NCBI RefSeq assembly: GCF_028596025.1
Contig: NZ_CP117167.1
Span: forward strand, 2,418,001 to 2,482,000
Reading direction: 5' to 3'
Source: Mucilaginibacter jinjuensis
GTDB lineage: Bacteria; Bacteroidota; Bacteroidia; Sphingobacteriales; Sphingobacteriaceae
Length of the DNA: 64,000 nucleotides
The first letter of the stretch is position 1, and every line of letters starts with the position of its first letter. The position numbers and the translations under genes are program-made. Shown here piece by piece: positions 8,843 through 17,810 of the stretch. The notes under the pieces are model-generated. The model ran no database searches. It had not been told where the DNA came from and saw nothing but the letters and a program-made list of their open reading frames with translations.

Positions 8843-11035
8843 TTATGATCCGAGTTCCAGCTGATTTCTGACCAGGTTGTAATAGTCGCCTTTATAATCG
8901 ACAAGACTTTTATGTGTCCCTTCTTCTATGATTTTGCCCTTATGAATTAAAATAATATTGTCTGCATTGGTTACTGTGCTTAGCCTGTGAGCAACTATAA
9001 CCACCGTTCGGCCGGCAAAAAATTCCTGTAAATTATTCATAATAATACGTTCGTTATTAGAATCAAGGGAGTTGGTCGCCTCATCGAAGAACAAATATTG
9101 GGGATTTTTATAAACGGCCCTCGCAATAAGCAAACGTTGTCTTTGACCGGTACTTAAACCATTACCGGCCCTGCCAATTTGCGTATTGATCCCAAATGGC
9201 TGCTCATCTATAAAGGCCTGCAAATTTGCTACGCTGATTGAACGCTGAACCCTTTCCAGATCAGGTACCTCATCACTGATCGAAATGTTGTTCAAAATAC
9301 TATCGGCAAACAAATACCCGTCCTGAAGTACAGCGCCGCATTGGCTCCTCCATTGCCGGTTAGCGATTCTACGTAATGGCGTGTCGCCAATATTTATTTC
9401 ACCCTTTTCCGGCTCAAATACCCTGAGAAGTAGTTTTAATAATGTTGTTTTTCCGCTTCCACTCATACCAACAATCGCCGTGATTTTTCCTTCAGGTATA
9501 GTTAGCTGTATATTCTCCAATACTGGGTGGTTACCATGTCCCGGATAGCTAAAAGTCACATCATTAAGGTGAATGTCTTTGTTTTTGGGAAGGTCATAAA
9601 TGATCTGGTCAGTTACCTGCTCTTCGTCTGCCATATCGTGAATTTCATTCAAGCGTTCAAGGCTGATCTTCGCATCCTGGTAAGCTTGAATGAAGCCAAG
9701 TAATTGTTCAATTGGGCCGTTAACTTGTCCAACAATATACTGTACTGCCATCATTCCACCTAATGTCATGTTCCCAAAAACTACCGCACGAACCGTTAAA
9801 AATGTTATGATTATATTTCTTGCCTGACTGATGAATTTTGAACCAGCCTGCTGATATTGCGTCAATGCTAACGTCTTAACCCTGATCCTGAATACACCAG
9901 CTTGTATACGCTCCCAGCCCCATCGCTTCTGCTTTTCGCAATTGTTTAGTTTAATTTCCACAATCCCATTCATCAATTCTATAATTGAATTTTGGTTTTT
10001 TGATGAAACTTCAAATTGCTTATGATTTAGTTCACGACGACGATTTAAAAAATTTACAATCCAAACTACATACACTAAATAACTGACAATAGATACCAGG
10101 AAAACCATCAGGTTATAATAGGCCAGCAGGATGATGAAAACGATAAGATTAAAGATGGAAAAGAGCGTGGACAGGCTTGTATTCGTAAGAAAACTTTCAA
10201 TCTTTTGTTGATCGGACATTCGCTGAGTAATATCCCCTGTAGTTTTTGTTTCAAAGAATCCAAGTGGTAGCTTAAGGATCTTAATCAGAAAGTCAGTCAG
10301 TATAGATATATTGATGCGGGTACTGATATGCAGTAAGATCCACGACTGTATAAAATCTATGCTGGTTGCTCCGATAAATAACATTACTTGCGCAATCAGT
10401 ATAATATATATAAAGTGCAAGTCATGCGTATTAATACCAATATCAACTATCGATTGCGTAAGCAGCGGTGCAATCAACGAAATAAAACTTCCCGCCGCCA
10501 TTGCAATGAATAATTGAATGAACAGTTTTTTGTAGGCATAGAAATAATGAAACACCCTAGACCAACTGTTGGATACTGCAAGTTCATTTGAAGCCATATA
10601 AAAATGGGGCGTCGGAGACAATATAAGCGCTATGCCGTCTTCCTTGTCTTTGCTGCCAAACCAGCTCTCTTTAAATTCTGTCTCAGGCAAACGGAGGCGT
10701 CTCTTCCCCGGATCAGCGATGTAATATCTGGATTTTTTGATCTTGTATAATACAACGTAATGATATTGGTTCCAATGCAAAATACAGGGCAGTTGTACGT
10801 CTTTTAACTGTTCGACAGATAGCCTGGCGGCTAAAGTCTGGAATCCGATCTGTTCTGCAGCCTCACTGATATCAAATAGTGTAGCCCCGGATTTCCGGCT
10901 GTGGCTAAGGTCCCGTAGTTTTTGTATCGGATAAAACCGGCCATAGTATTCGGCAATAATACGCAAACATGTTGCGCCACAGTCCATCGTGTCCTGTTGC
11001 TTGTGGAAAGGAAATCTTTGCCGCAGATTAATCAT
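8843..11035 (-). CDS. Peptidase-containing (C39) ABC exporter of double-glycine-leader peptides
   Basis: 730 residues in three parts. Residues 1-135 are an active-looking C39 peptidase: Cys19 in QQDTMDCGATC, His92 in QYHYVVLY and Asp108 in YYIADPG. Residues about 160-450 form the membrane domain. The ATPase follows, with Walker A GMSGSGKTT, signature LSTGQRQRLLIARA, Walker B YLFFDEATNSLD and the HRLSTV switch. This family cleaves after the Gly-Gly of the leader and exports the core peptide. The substrate is very likely the peptide encoded at 13517-13747. The gene starts 8 bp after the TonB-plug gene and is followed 11 bp later by the GT2 gene. Confidence 0.95.
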   Translation of the reverse strand: MINLRQRFPFHKQQDTMDCGATCLRIIAEYYGRFYPIQKLRDLSHSRKSGATLFDISEAAEQIGFQTLAARLSVEQLKDVQLPCILHWNQYHYVVLYKIKKSRYYIADPGKRRLRLPETEFKESWFGSKDKEDGIALILSPTPHFYMASNELAVSNSWSRVFHYFYAYKKLFIQLFIAMAAGSFISLIAPLLTQSIVDIGINTHDLHFIYIILIAQVMLFIGATSIDFIQSWILLHISTRINISILTDFLIKILKLPLGFFETKTTGDITQRMSDQQKIESFLTNTSLSTLFSIFNLIVFIILLAYYNLMVFLVSIVSYLVYVVWIVNFLNRRRELNHKQFEVSSKNQNSIIELMNGIVEIKLNNCEKQKRWGWERIQAGVFRIRVKTLALTQYQQAGSKFISQARNIIITFLTVRAVVFGNMTLGGMMAVQYIVGQVNGPIEQLLGFIQAYQDAKISLERLNEIHDMADEEQVTDQIIYDLPKNKDIHLNDVTFSYPGHGNHPVLENIQLTIPEGKITAIVGMSGSGKTTLLKLLLRVFEPEKGEINIGDTPLRRIANRQWRSQCGAVLQDGYLFADSILNNISISDEVPDLERVQRSISVANLQAFIDEQPFGINTQIGRAGNGLSTGQRQRLLIARAVYKNPQYLFFDEATNSLDSNNERIIMNNLQEFFAGRTVVIVAHRLSTVTNADNIILIHKGKIIEEGTHKSLVDYKGDYYNLVRNQLELGS

Positions 11036-11043
11036 TAAGATGG

Positions 11044-11463
11044 CTACTCTACTTTATAAGTAAATGATTTTCGGCACAAATATCCATTTGAGCTTATACC
11101 TTCAACTATAATTCTGTAATTACCAGGAAGGTCTGTATTATAATACTCAACTTGTGCCATGCCCTTTTTATCGGTTATAATTTCAGGATTCCAATAAACA
11201 GTACTGCGATTATCCAGCCCTGTCCGATGATCAGAGATGTTATATTTTGGAGAGTAAAATGCTTTGGTTAAATGAAACACGGGGTCCACCGTAAGCAGAT
11301 TACCAATCTTACTACTATCCGTTTTTGTTTTATTGGTGCCTTTTTTTGTTGTAATTACCAATACGCCGCCTGCACCTCTAATTCCATAAATGGCTGCATT
11401 TACGCCGGAAGATTTCATAAACTCAATGCTTTCAACATCTGTCGGCGCTACAATCTTTTCCAG
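11044..11463 (-). pseudogene. C-terminal part of MG2/TonB-plug protein, out of frame
   Basis: This is the continuation of the 11448-13472 gene in another frame. It reads LEKIVAPTDVESIEFMK, then AAIYGIRGAGGVLVITTKKG, the end of a TonB-dependent receptor plug domain, then a beta-rich tail ending in RKSFTYKVE. Removing two bases from the (GT)3 run at 11463-11468 would join YT directly to LEKIV and restore one protein of about 810 residues. The first internal ATG (11418) is in the plug and is not a plausible natural start. Confidence 0.8.
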
Positions 11464-13472
11464 TGTGTATATTGTCCATCTCCGCTTACGGCCATGCCGT
11501 CAAGTAAAATAAGCATATTACCAGTATGCGTGCCAAGATTTGAAAGCACATTAGCCCGCAAAGGCAGCAGTGAGGTAAGGCAAGATAAATCGATGCAATT
11601 CTCTAAATCTTTACTGGTCAAAACAATATCCGCATTTCCCGCCCCATTTAAATTAGCGGAATGAGAGTCTTCCAATTTGTTCTTATGGGTATAATCCTTA
11701 ATAATGACCTCCTTGAGTTTTGTGCTTTTGTTAAATAAGGATTTGCCCCCGGCTGCGGAGTTAGTGTTCATAGATTGGGCCGCATCCCGAATGCTATCGG
11801 CAGGCACTTTGAACGGCTCAGCAGGTAGAGGATGGAAAGTGTCGAGCTTAATAAACGAGTTCTGCTCTTTTTGTTGAGCCACCTGAAGCATAAACTTATT
11901 AAATATTTGCTGTTCAGGAATTTTGAAAGAAAAGCCGCCTCCTAAATCTGTAACGGTGTCCATTATACCCCCGCCCAATTTTTCTGTAATCAAAGATACT
12001 TTTGCATTTGCCACAGGCTGATTTTTGGCACCGAGCACCTTTCCGCTTATTGTGAAGTCTTCATCCGGCTGATACTGAATTGCAGGAAACTTCCCGGTTG
12101 TTATATCAGTCCATGCATACCTGGTCCAGCCCTGTGTCAGCATTAATATATCCAGATCTCTGTCTTTGAGGGGGGAGGGGTTAACAAAATAATAATTGGG
12201 GGTTTCTACAAAGCCTTTTAGATCAGATTTTAACAATAAATCAGAAAATATACTCATTTCTTGCTCCTCATTTTGCAATACCTGATCCTCGTTAGTTACG
12301 GACATTGAAAAGCTGCCGATAAGGGGCAGTCCGTTGTAGTCTGTTGCTATTAAAGAAAGCTGTGTTTTTTCTCTTTTGGTATATGATGGCCTGATGTCTG
12401 ACGTATTTAGGCTGATTTTTTTCACGTAGTTGTTAAATACCAGGCGCTCAGCTGTGGGTGTGCCTGCAGCATTAAATAGTGTTAGCTGTAATATTCCCGG
12501 AGGAAGCTTGTTTCGGGGGGCGGTAATATTAATACGCTTGTCCGGAAACTTCGTTCTGAAAACAAAGAGAGGAACACCGTTTGATATAGGCAACAGTATT
12601 AATTCCTGCTTATTTAAAAGATCTGGAGTTGCAAATAATGTTATGGTTAAACTATCGGGATTGCTGTTATCAGATGTGATAACATACCCGCTTGGCTGCG
12701 CTTTCGGAAGCAGCACCTTTTGTTTTTGCCCGTCCGGAAGCTCCACAAGCGCGGTGTAGCTTTTTCCGCTTACCGGCATGAATGTGAATGATCCCATACC
12801 GGCGTGCCGGCTTTTAAAATTCAGGATCTCATTGTTATCCTGATCAACAAGCGTTCCTTTAACACTGACGCCGTACCCTAAATCTGAAACCACTTTGAAT
12901 GCGACAGCGGATTGTATTCCGTTTACCAGATTTCCGCTTTCCGGAAAAAGTTGGATGTCATATTGAATACCGGCAGGCCTTGCTTGCGTACGATGGGAGC
13001 CGGATTTCAGTGCCACTCCCTTGCTGCTAACAGCGCTGATAATGCTTATATCCTTTTGAAAAAAGTAATCTGGCCCCCAATTGAGCATCCATTTAGTATA
13101 AGCCCGGATACGATAGTTTCCAACCGGTAAATTATCATCTACAGCCAGCTCTCCTGCGGCAAATCCAACGTTAAGCGGTAATTGCAGGCTTTTTTGAATA
13201 GAACCCCCGGCCGCTATCAGATCCACATATAAAATTTTACTGCGATCTGAAGGGATATTCTGAAGGGCATTTACTACATAGCCTTCGAACCAGATCGTGT
13301 CACCTGGTGCGTAGAAAGGCTTATCAAAATGGAGGTGTACTTTTTCAGGCTTTGTAAATTTACTATAAGTTTTTAAATTATTAACGACGGTATCAATGGG
13401 CAATGGCGACTGTGCTTTAGTAGAGTTAAGCCATAGTAAACTTATTGATAGCAGAAATAATTTTATTCTCAT
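11448..13472 (-). pseudogene. MG2/TonB-plug outer-envelope protein, N-terminal part (frameshifted)
   Basis: 674 residues from ATG 13472, which begins a good signal peptide (MRIKLFLLSISLLWLNSTKAQ). The frame extends further upstream to 13562, but that would run through the peptide gene and a hairpin. The MG2-like opening VHLHFDKPFYAPGDTIWFEGYV is typical of Bacteroidota envelope proteins related to alpha-2-macroglobulin. A carboxypeptidase-regulatory-like domain follows (ISGKVLGAKNQPVANAKVSL), then the first half of a TonB plug (NMLILLDGMAVSG). The frame then breaks at a (GT)3 run and stops at 11448. Such proteins commonly accompany exported peptide operons in this phylum; the role is not known. 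Confidence 0.82.
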
Positions 13473-13485
13473 ATTGTTTAGTAAA

Positions 13486-13509
13486 AGAGATGCGCCCGGG
13501 CGCATCTCT
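13486..13509 (-). terminator. 24-bp perfect palindrome between peptide gene and TonB-plug gene
   Basis: Two 12-bp arms (AGAGATGCGCCC and its complement) meet without a spacer, and on the minus strand the structure is followed by TTTT. It lies 7 bp after the peptide stop and 13 bp before the downstream ATG. Its position and T-run suit an attenuator that lets the precursor peptide be made in excess over the rest of the operon. Confidence 0.6.
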
Positions 13510-13516
13510 ACTTTAG

Positions 13517-13747
13517 TTAACAACTTGCCTGATAGCAATTGTAGCCACCTCCAAGTAAACATGCGCCTTTCTCACCAGGGCAATCCCCATCACTGACGTA
13601 ACAAATCCAGTATTCCAGTCCCTGAACTTGGCATTGAAGACAGGTCGAAATAACCTCCCCGCCACAGTAACCTCCGCCGACTTTCATCATTTGCTCTTTG
13701 CTGAGCATTTCTTTAATTCCTCCGATCTTTAAATTAAATTTTTGCAT
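13517..13747 (-). CDS. Precursor peptide with double-glycine leader and eight-cysteine core
   Basis: 76 residues. Residues 1-25 look like a Bacteroidota double-glycine leader: FNLKIGGIKEMLSKEQMMKV followed by GG, the usual L-x-x-E/Q-M pattern before the C39 cleavage site. The predicted core, from residue 26 or 27, is about 50 residues with Cys at 28, 36, 39, 49, 56, 63, 71 and 76, and is otherwise rich in Gly and Tyr. The even number of cysteines and the adjacent VKOR-thioredoxin gene suggest four disulfides. The C39 exporter lies 2.5 kb downstream. No homologue is recognised for the core. Bacteriocin, toxin or signal are all possible activities. Confidence 0.85.
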   Translation of the reverse strand: MQKFNLKIGGIKEMLSKEQMMKVGGGYCGGEVISTCLQCQVQGLEYWICYVSDGDCPGEKGACLLGGGYNCYQASC

Positions 13748-13768
13748 ATAATTAAATTTAAGAATAAA

Positions 13769-13785
13769 GCCCGTTTTAATCGGGA
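13769..13785 (-). terminator. Small hairpin between VKOR gene and peptide gene
   Basis: The minus strand reads CCCG-ATTAAAA-CGGG followed by CTTTATTCTT. It lies between the VKOR stop and the peptide ATG. It could end the upstream transcript or form part of the peptide leader. The arms are only 4-5 bp, so the call is weak. Confidence 0.3.
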
Positions 13786-13844
13786 TGGCTCACCCTATCC
13801 TGTTTTCCTGAAGACAGGCAACTTATTGTTCTCGAGACAATTTT

Positions 13845-15419
13845 TTATTGAATAAAGTATTTTAAATCCTCAATCCGATAGGTGTTGGGAAGGCGATGGC
13901 CATCGATAAAAATGGTCGGGGTAACTTCGATGCTTGCCAGTTTTGCCCAGTTTTTTTGTTCCACAAGAGGGTTAATAGGAATATCCTGAACTGGATAAAT
14001 TGCAGACCATGACTTATAATCATATTGGTGACTATACCAATCACTAAGCGCTTTTTGAGCGGTTTCTACATTATACTCGATACTAACCTGCATTAAATGC
14101 CCGGCCAGTTTAGTCCTGTAATCATCGGGATGGGCATTGGTCGAAAAAATAACCTGCAATTTGAAGCTATTGGTCTCCGTTAACCAGTGATCCAATATTT
14201 CATGCGCAGCTGCACAAGGTTTACAGTAAGGGTCTGAAACTATTGTGATGACATGCTCTGCTTCTGAATTTCCAAAAATCAGGGTGTGCTGATCAGGAGG
14301 CAATCCGTATTTGGATTGTTCTTTCAGCAGGTTCCAAAAAAGGTCCGGATTATATTTGAAGCGATTCAGTTGTAAAAGTACCTGGTTTAAGTCTTGGGCT
14401 TTAATAAGAAACGGCTTGATAAATGCCCATGCAGCTATGGGAAAGAGAAAAGCAAGCAAAATGTTAGTGAATGAGAGCGATGTAATAAGGTTGACCGGAT
14501 GAAATAAATAAAAAGCCGTGCAGCCAAATTCTAACCATAAAATGGCCTGCACACCGCAACACAACAAACACCATTTTTTAGCAACCCTGATCTGGTAATA
14601 AATAGAATAAAATGTATAGGGTAAGGCAAGTACATTGATTATTGCCAGAAAGAACTGTAGCGAAGCTGAGGGCGGATTAAAAAGTAATAAGATCCAGGTG
14701 CCTGAAAAATAAAAAAAAACGGCTTCTGACCAATTCAGAAATGGGGCTATTTTGGCTGCTTTAGAAGATAAAATACCATTGCAGTCAGTTTTTTTGCTTT
14801 TACCGCAAATGCGCCGCACAAAAGCATTATTGGCATCAATGCTTTGTATAAGCAGTAAAACAGAGAGCATCAGGCCGGTTGTTTTGAATATAATTAGTGC
14901 AAGCGTTGTATAAGCGATGCTTCCGGCAATTAAATGTGTATGCAGGGCATTCAGTAGTATGAATGCAATTGTCAATACGATCAAAGGAATACGCAGGTTA
15001 TCCAGCTTCTGGGCAAACAGCTTTTGGGGAAAATCTGCTTCTCCCGACGCTAAATCTGATTGGGCCAATAAAATTGTTCCTGAGTATATGTTTTTGAAAC
15101 GCCCGGCGCTCATTTCAATATTCCGCCATTTCTCGTTATATACCGTTACAGCATCGCTGCTTACGGCTGTAACAAGTGCAAACCCACCGCCGTTTTCTGT
15201 TAAATGCGCGATGAAAGGGCAAGGCACTTCCGAAAGTTCTTCGAAACTTAGTTCGTAGGCTCCATTGGGGACTTTCCATTTATCTAACGCATCACTAATG
15301 GTGAGGACGCTTGGATAATAGGGATGTTTAGTAACTTCTTCAAATACACTTTTGGTTGTTACCGGAATTTCGGCAATACGAAATAAACGGCTGAGCACGC
15401 TTGTAATGTTCGAGTCCAT
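13845..15419 (-). CDS. C39-like/VKOR/thioredoxin fusion, disulfide-forming membrane protein
   Basis: 524 residues in three parts. Residues 1-120 resemble a C39-type fold (YYPSVLTISDALDKW, CPFIAHL, GGFALVTAV) but lack the catalytic Cys and His, so this part probably only binds leader peptide. Residues about 140-340 are a vitamin K epoxide reductase domain with several membrane segments; it has the loop pair C205/C213 and the redox pair C284-x-x-C287 (CLLC). Residues 375-524 are a DsbA-like thioredoxin fold with C399-x-x-C402 (CKPC). The combination passes electrons from new disulfides through the thioredoxin to quinone. It sits directly upstream of the eight-cysteine peptide gene, its obvious candidate substrate. 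Confidence 0.9.
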   Translation of the reverse strand: MDSNITSVLSRLFRIAEIPVTTKSVFEEVTKHPYYPSVLTISDALDKWKVPNGAYELSFEELSEVPCPFIAHLTENGGGFALVTAVSSDAVTVYNEKWRNIEMSAGRFKNIYSGTILLAQSDLASGEADFPQKLFAQKLDNLRIPLIVLTIAFILLNALHTHLIAGSIAYTTLALIIFKTTGLMLSVLLLIQSIDANNAFVRRICGKSKKTDCNGILSSKAAKIAPFLNWSEAVFFYFSGTWILLLFNPPSASLQFFLAIINVLALPYTFYSIYYQIRVAKKWCLLCCGVQAILWLEFGCTAFYLFHPVNLITSLSFTNILLAFLFPIAAWAFIKPFLIKAQDLNQVLLQLNRFKYNPDLFWNLLKEQSKYGLPPDQHTLIFGNSEAEHVITIVSDPYCKPCAAAHEILDHWLTETNSFKLQVIFSTNAHPDDYRTKLAGHLMQVSIEYNVETAQKALSDWYSHQYDYKSWSAIYPVQDIPINPLVEQKNWAKLASIEVTPTIFIDGHRLPNTYRIEDLKYFIQ

Positions 15420-15757
15420 AGGTTTAGGTTAGAATGATCTCAATTGGTGTCTCAATATCAACATCTAAAATTACAATTACAATAAAAAATATTATAAAAT
15501 ATTGTAAATCAGGCATATAATTACTATGTAATACGCTTGATGAACAGCGAATTACCGCGTGTAAATGGGATACGGCATAAATATGCACCCTTTTTAATTT
15601 AAGAGTAACTCGCTTATTGAACAGCGATAAATTACCTTAGATGCATGCTCTTTTTAAAATGTTTACGAAACATTGTTCCCGCGAATGAAAAAAATAATCT
15701 TTTGATGTTCTGTAATATCGTATTTCGGGTAATCCTTTGTAGATTGAGCGTGGCATA
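15420..15757. other. Divergent intergenic region with degenerate tandem repeat
   Basis: 338 bp between the VKOR operon (minus) and the GT4 gene (plus), so both promoters should lie here. It is AT-rich. Apart from the imperfect tandem unit described at 15534-15660, I see no gene. No perfect TAnnTTTG promoter element stands out. Confidence 0.5.
15534..15660. repeat. Two imperfect tandem units in the divergent promoter region
   Basis: CGCTTGATGAACAGCGA-ATTACC at 15534-15556 recurs as CGCTTATTGAACAGCGATAAATTACC at 15611-15636. Each is followed by an ATGCA...CTTTTTAA segment (15583-15600 and 15641-15660). The spacing is 77 bp. The unit could be a repeated regulator-binding site or a decayed duplication. 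Confidence 0.5.
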
Positions 15758-16846
15758 ATGAAAAACGTTTTAATAGTTACAGATGTAGATTTCTGGCTGA
15801 AGGGCGCAGGACACAGAACACGTATAGCGGCTTTAGTAGATTATCTCTCCGCCAACTGTAATTTAAGCATTGTTTATGCAGCGCCTGTTGGCACTTATGC
15901 AGTGGAAGCGTTATCCCGGATGCAAAACATCAGCTTCTTTTTTTTGGATGAAAAAAAGCGGCTGAGCCTTGAGGAATCTGGTATGAAATTCGAGCGGTTT
16001 ATGAAAGGAAAGAAGTTCGATTCCATCATCATTGAATATATACACAATAGCTTTTTTTTAGAATATCTGACTCATGAAACACAGCTGATTTTAGATGCGC
16101 ATGACATTATTAGTGATAGAAGCGAAGCATTTAGAGATTTTAATTACGCCGGGGAATTGTTTGAAATAAGCCGGGATAATGAGGCGAAAATTATGTCTTA
16201 TTACGATTTTGTCTTATTGCTAACTGCTTATGATATTCAACGGTTTAACCAACTCGCTATCACAACAACAGCCTTACTGGTACCTCATCCTTCCAAAACT
16301 GTCGGCAATGAAATTCGGCGCGAGGTTAAAAATATTGTATTTATTGCAAGTGAATATCTCCCCAACGTGGATGGAATTAAATTCTTCATTGAAAATTGCT
16401 GGCACAAAATAACAACCCGGTTTTCGGTCAATTTGCTAATCTACGGTAACGTGTGCAGAATGCTCAAGGCCGCCCCGGACCAGCGCATTTTTTTAATGGG
16501 ATACGTCGAAGATTTAAAAGAAGCCTATCATCAGGCTGATATCATCATTAATCCCGTGAGGTTTGGCGCCGGACTTAAAATAAAAAATATTGAGGCATTA
16601 GCGAATGGCTTACCCTTATTAACTTCCCTGCATGGGAGCAGGGGGTTGGATAGTGGAATTGGAACTGCTTTTTTGGTCGCCGACCAGCCGGATGAATTTA
16701 TTGCAGCCATCTCTGATCTGATTAATAACTATGAGCTGCGTATGAAGTTAGGCGCCCAAGCTTCATTGTTTATTGAAGATAACTTCAACGAGGATAGATG
16801 CTTCAAACCATTGCTTGACGTTATAAACGGGATCACGGCATCCTAG
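15758..16846 (+). CDS. Glycosyltransferase family 4
   Basis: 362 residues with two Rossmann-like halves. The N-terminal half begins MKNVLIVTDVDFWLKGAGHR and contains LILDAHDI. The C-terminal donor-binding half has IVFIASEYLPNVDGIKFF, RIFLMGYVEDLKEAYHQADIIINPVRFGAGLKIKN and IEALANGLPLLTS, the usual GT4 (GT-B fold) layout with the E-x7-E region reduced. It has no signal peptide. It diverges from the peptide operon and overlaps the end of the HlyD-type gene by 14 bp in convergent orientation. The acceptor is unknown. Confidence 0.88.
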   Translation: MKNVLIVTDVDFWLKGAGHRTRIAALVDYLSANCNLSIVYAAPVGTYAVEALSRMQNISFFFLDEKKRLSLEESGMKFERFMKGKKFDSIIIEYIHNSFFLEYLTHETQLILDAHDIISDRSEAFRDFNYAGELFEISRDNEAKIMSYYDFVLLLTAYDIQRFNQLAITTTALLVPHPSKTVGNEIRREVKNIVFIASEYLPNVDGIKFFIENCWHKITTRFSVNLLIYGNVCRMLKAAPDQRIFLMGYVEDLKEAYHQADIIINPVRFGAGLKIKNIEALANGLPLLTSLHGSRGLDSGIGTAFLVADQPDEFIAAISDLINNYELRMKLGAQASLFIEDNFNEDRCFKPLLDVINGITAS

Positions 16847-17810
16847 CTGATGCTTGAAAGTTCTTCTTTAAATTATAATAAATGCGACTGAATATTGTTT
16901 CCTGTTTAATAGTAATCCGGGCAGTGGCCATCATACCGGCATGAAATAATTTGCTATCCGCTAACCAGGCTAAAGACAGGTTATCGAAAGTTATTTTAGA
17001 TGTATGTACACCATTTTGAGCGACGGCGGATACAAAAGTAACTTTGCCGTGCATGATTTCGCTATCCGCATCGGCCAGGCCTTCAAATTTTATCGATACT
17101 TCCTGACCAGTTTTAATTTTACTAACTAAATGGTCAGGTATCCAAACGGCACCGTAATATTGATTATGAATAGGGGTGACGATAAACGAAGTATCTCCGT
17201 TAACTACTTTCCCTCCATTTTCCAGAGCGTTCACCCAATTTACGGTTCCTGCTATAGGGGCCTTTTGTATATGTATATTTGCCCATTTATCTATTTCAGA
17301 AATCAATGAGACTATCTTAAATGAGATTTCTTTATGATTGATATGCCGTTTTGAAATGCGATAACTGTACAACAGGTCAAGATATGGCGTTTTTAAATCA
17401 CCCATTTTTACCGTCTTATACTTTTCAATAGATGGTTTAAAGAACCCTCCGTCCCCGTCAACGCTACCCTCTAACTCATGTAAATCTGCCAGAAGATGTA
17501 TAATGGCTGTATGGTCATACTGACTGTCTACGTATAGAAGTGCTTGGCCTAATTTGACCGTATCATGGTCCCGGACAAGGAGCTTGGCTATATTGCCGGA
17601 CGTTTGAAATGTTATAATCCCGTTATTGTTCGTAGATGTCAATTTTAGCGGCAATACAGTCTCTTCATTATTCTTAACCATACCCGAAATAAGAAGTGCA
17701 ATGATCAATGCCAACACCAAACATATCGCCCCGGCACGCAATACAAAATCAGGGGGCTTGTTTATAATTTCTTCTATCTCTTGGCTGTGAATAGATTCTG
17801 AAGTTGGCAT
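16833..17810 (-). CDS. HlyD-family membrane-fusion protein
   Basis: 325 residues. A cytoplasmic N-terminus is followed by one membrane segment (about residues 25-45, LRAGAICLVLALIIALLISGM). Then come a biotinyl-lipoyl-like half motif (GNIAKLLVRDHDTVKLGQALLYV), a short helical hairpin region and a barrel with NGVHTSKITFDNL. It is shorter than typical HlyD proteins (about 430 residues) because the coiled-coil hairpin is small. It is the natural periplasmic adaptor for the C39 exporter at 8843-11035, although it is not in the same transcript. Confidence 0.88.
   Translation of the reverse strand: MPTSESIHSQEIEEIINKPPDFVLRAGAICLVLALIIALLISGMVKNNEETVLPLKLTSTNNNGIITFQTSGNIAKLLVRDHDTVKLGQALLYVDSQYDHTAIIHLLADLHELEGSVDGDGGFFKPSIEKYKTVKMGDLKTPYLDLLYSYRISKRHINHKEISFKIVSLISEIDKWANIHIQKAPIAGTVNWVNALENGGKVVNGDTSFIVTPIHNQYYGAVWIPDHLVSKIKTGQEVSIKFEGLADADSEIMHGKVTFVSAVAQNGVHTSKITFDNLSLAWLADSKLFHAGMMATARITIKQETIFSRIYYNLKKNFQASARMP

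Noticed and set aside
13473..13562. Upstream extension of the MG2/TonB-plug gene
   Set aside because: The extension overlaps the precursor peptide gene and the palindrome; ATG 13472 begins a proper signal peptide.
15534..15660. CRISPR-like array
   Set aside because: Only two imperfect units, no regular spacers and no cas genes in the window.
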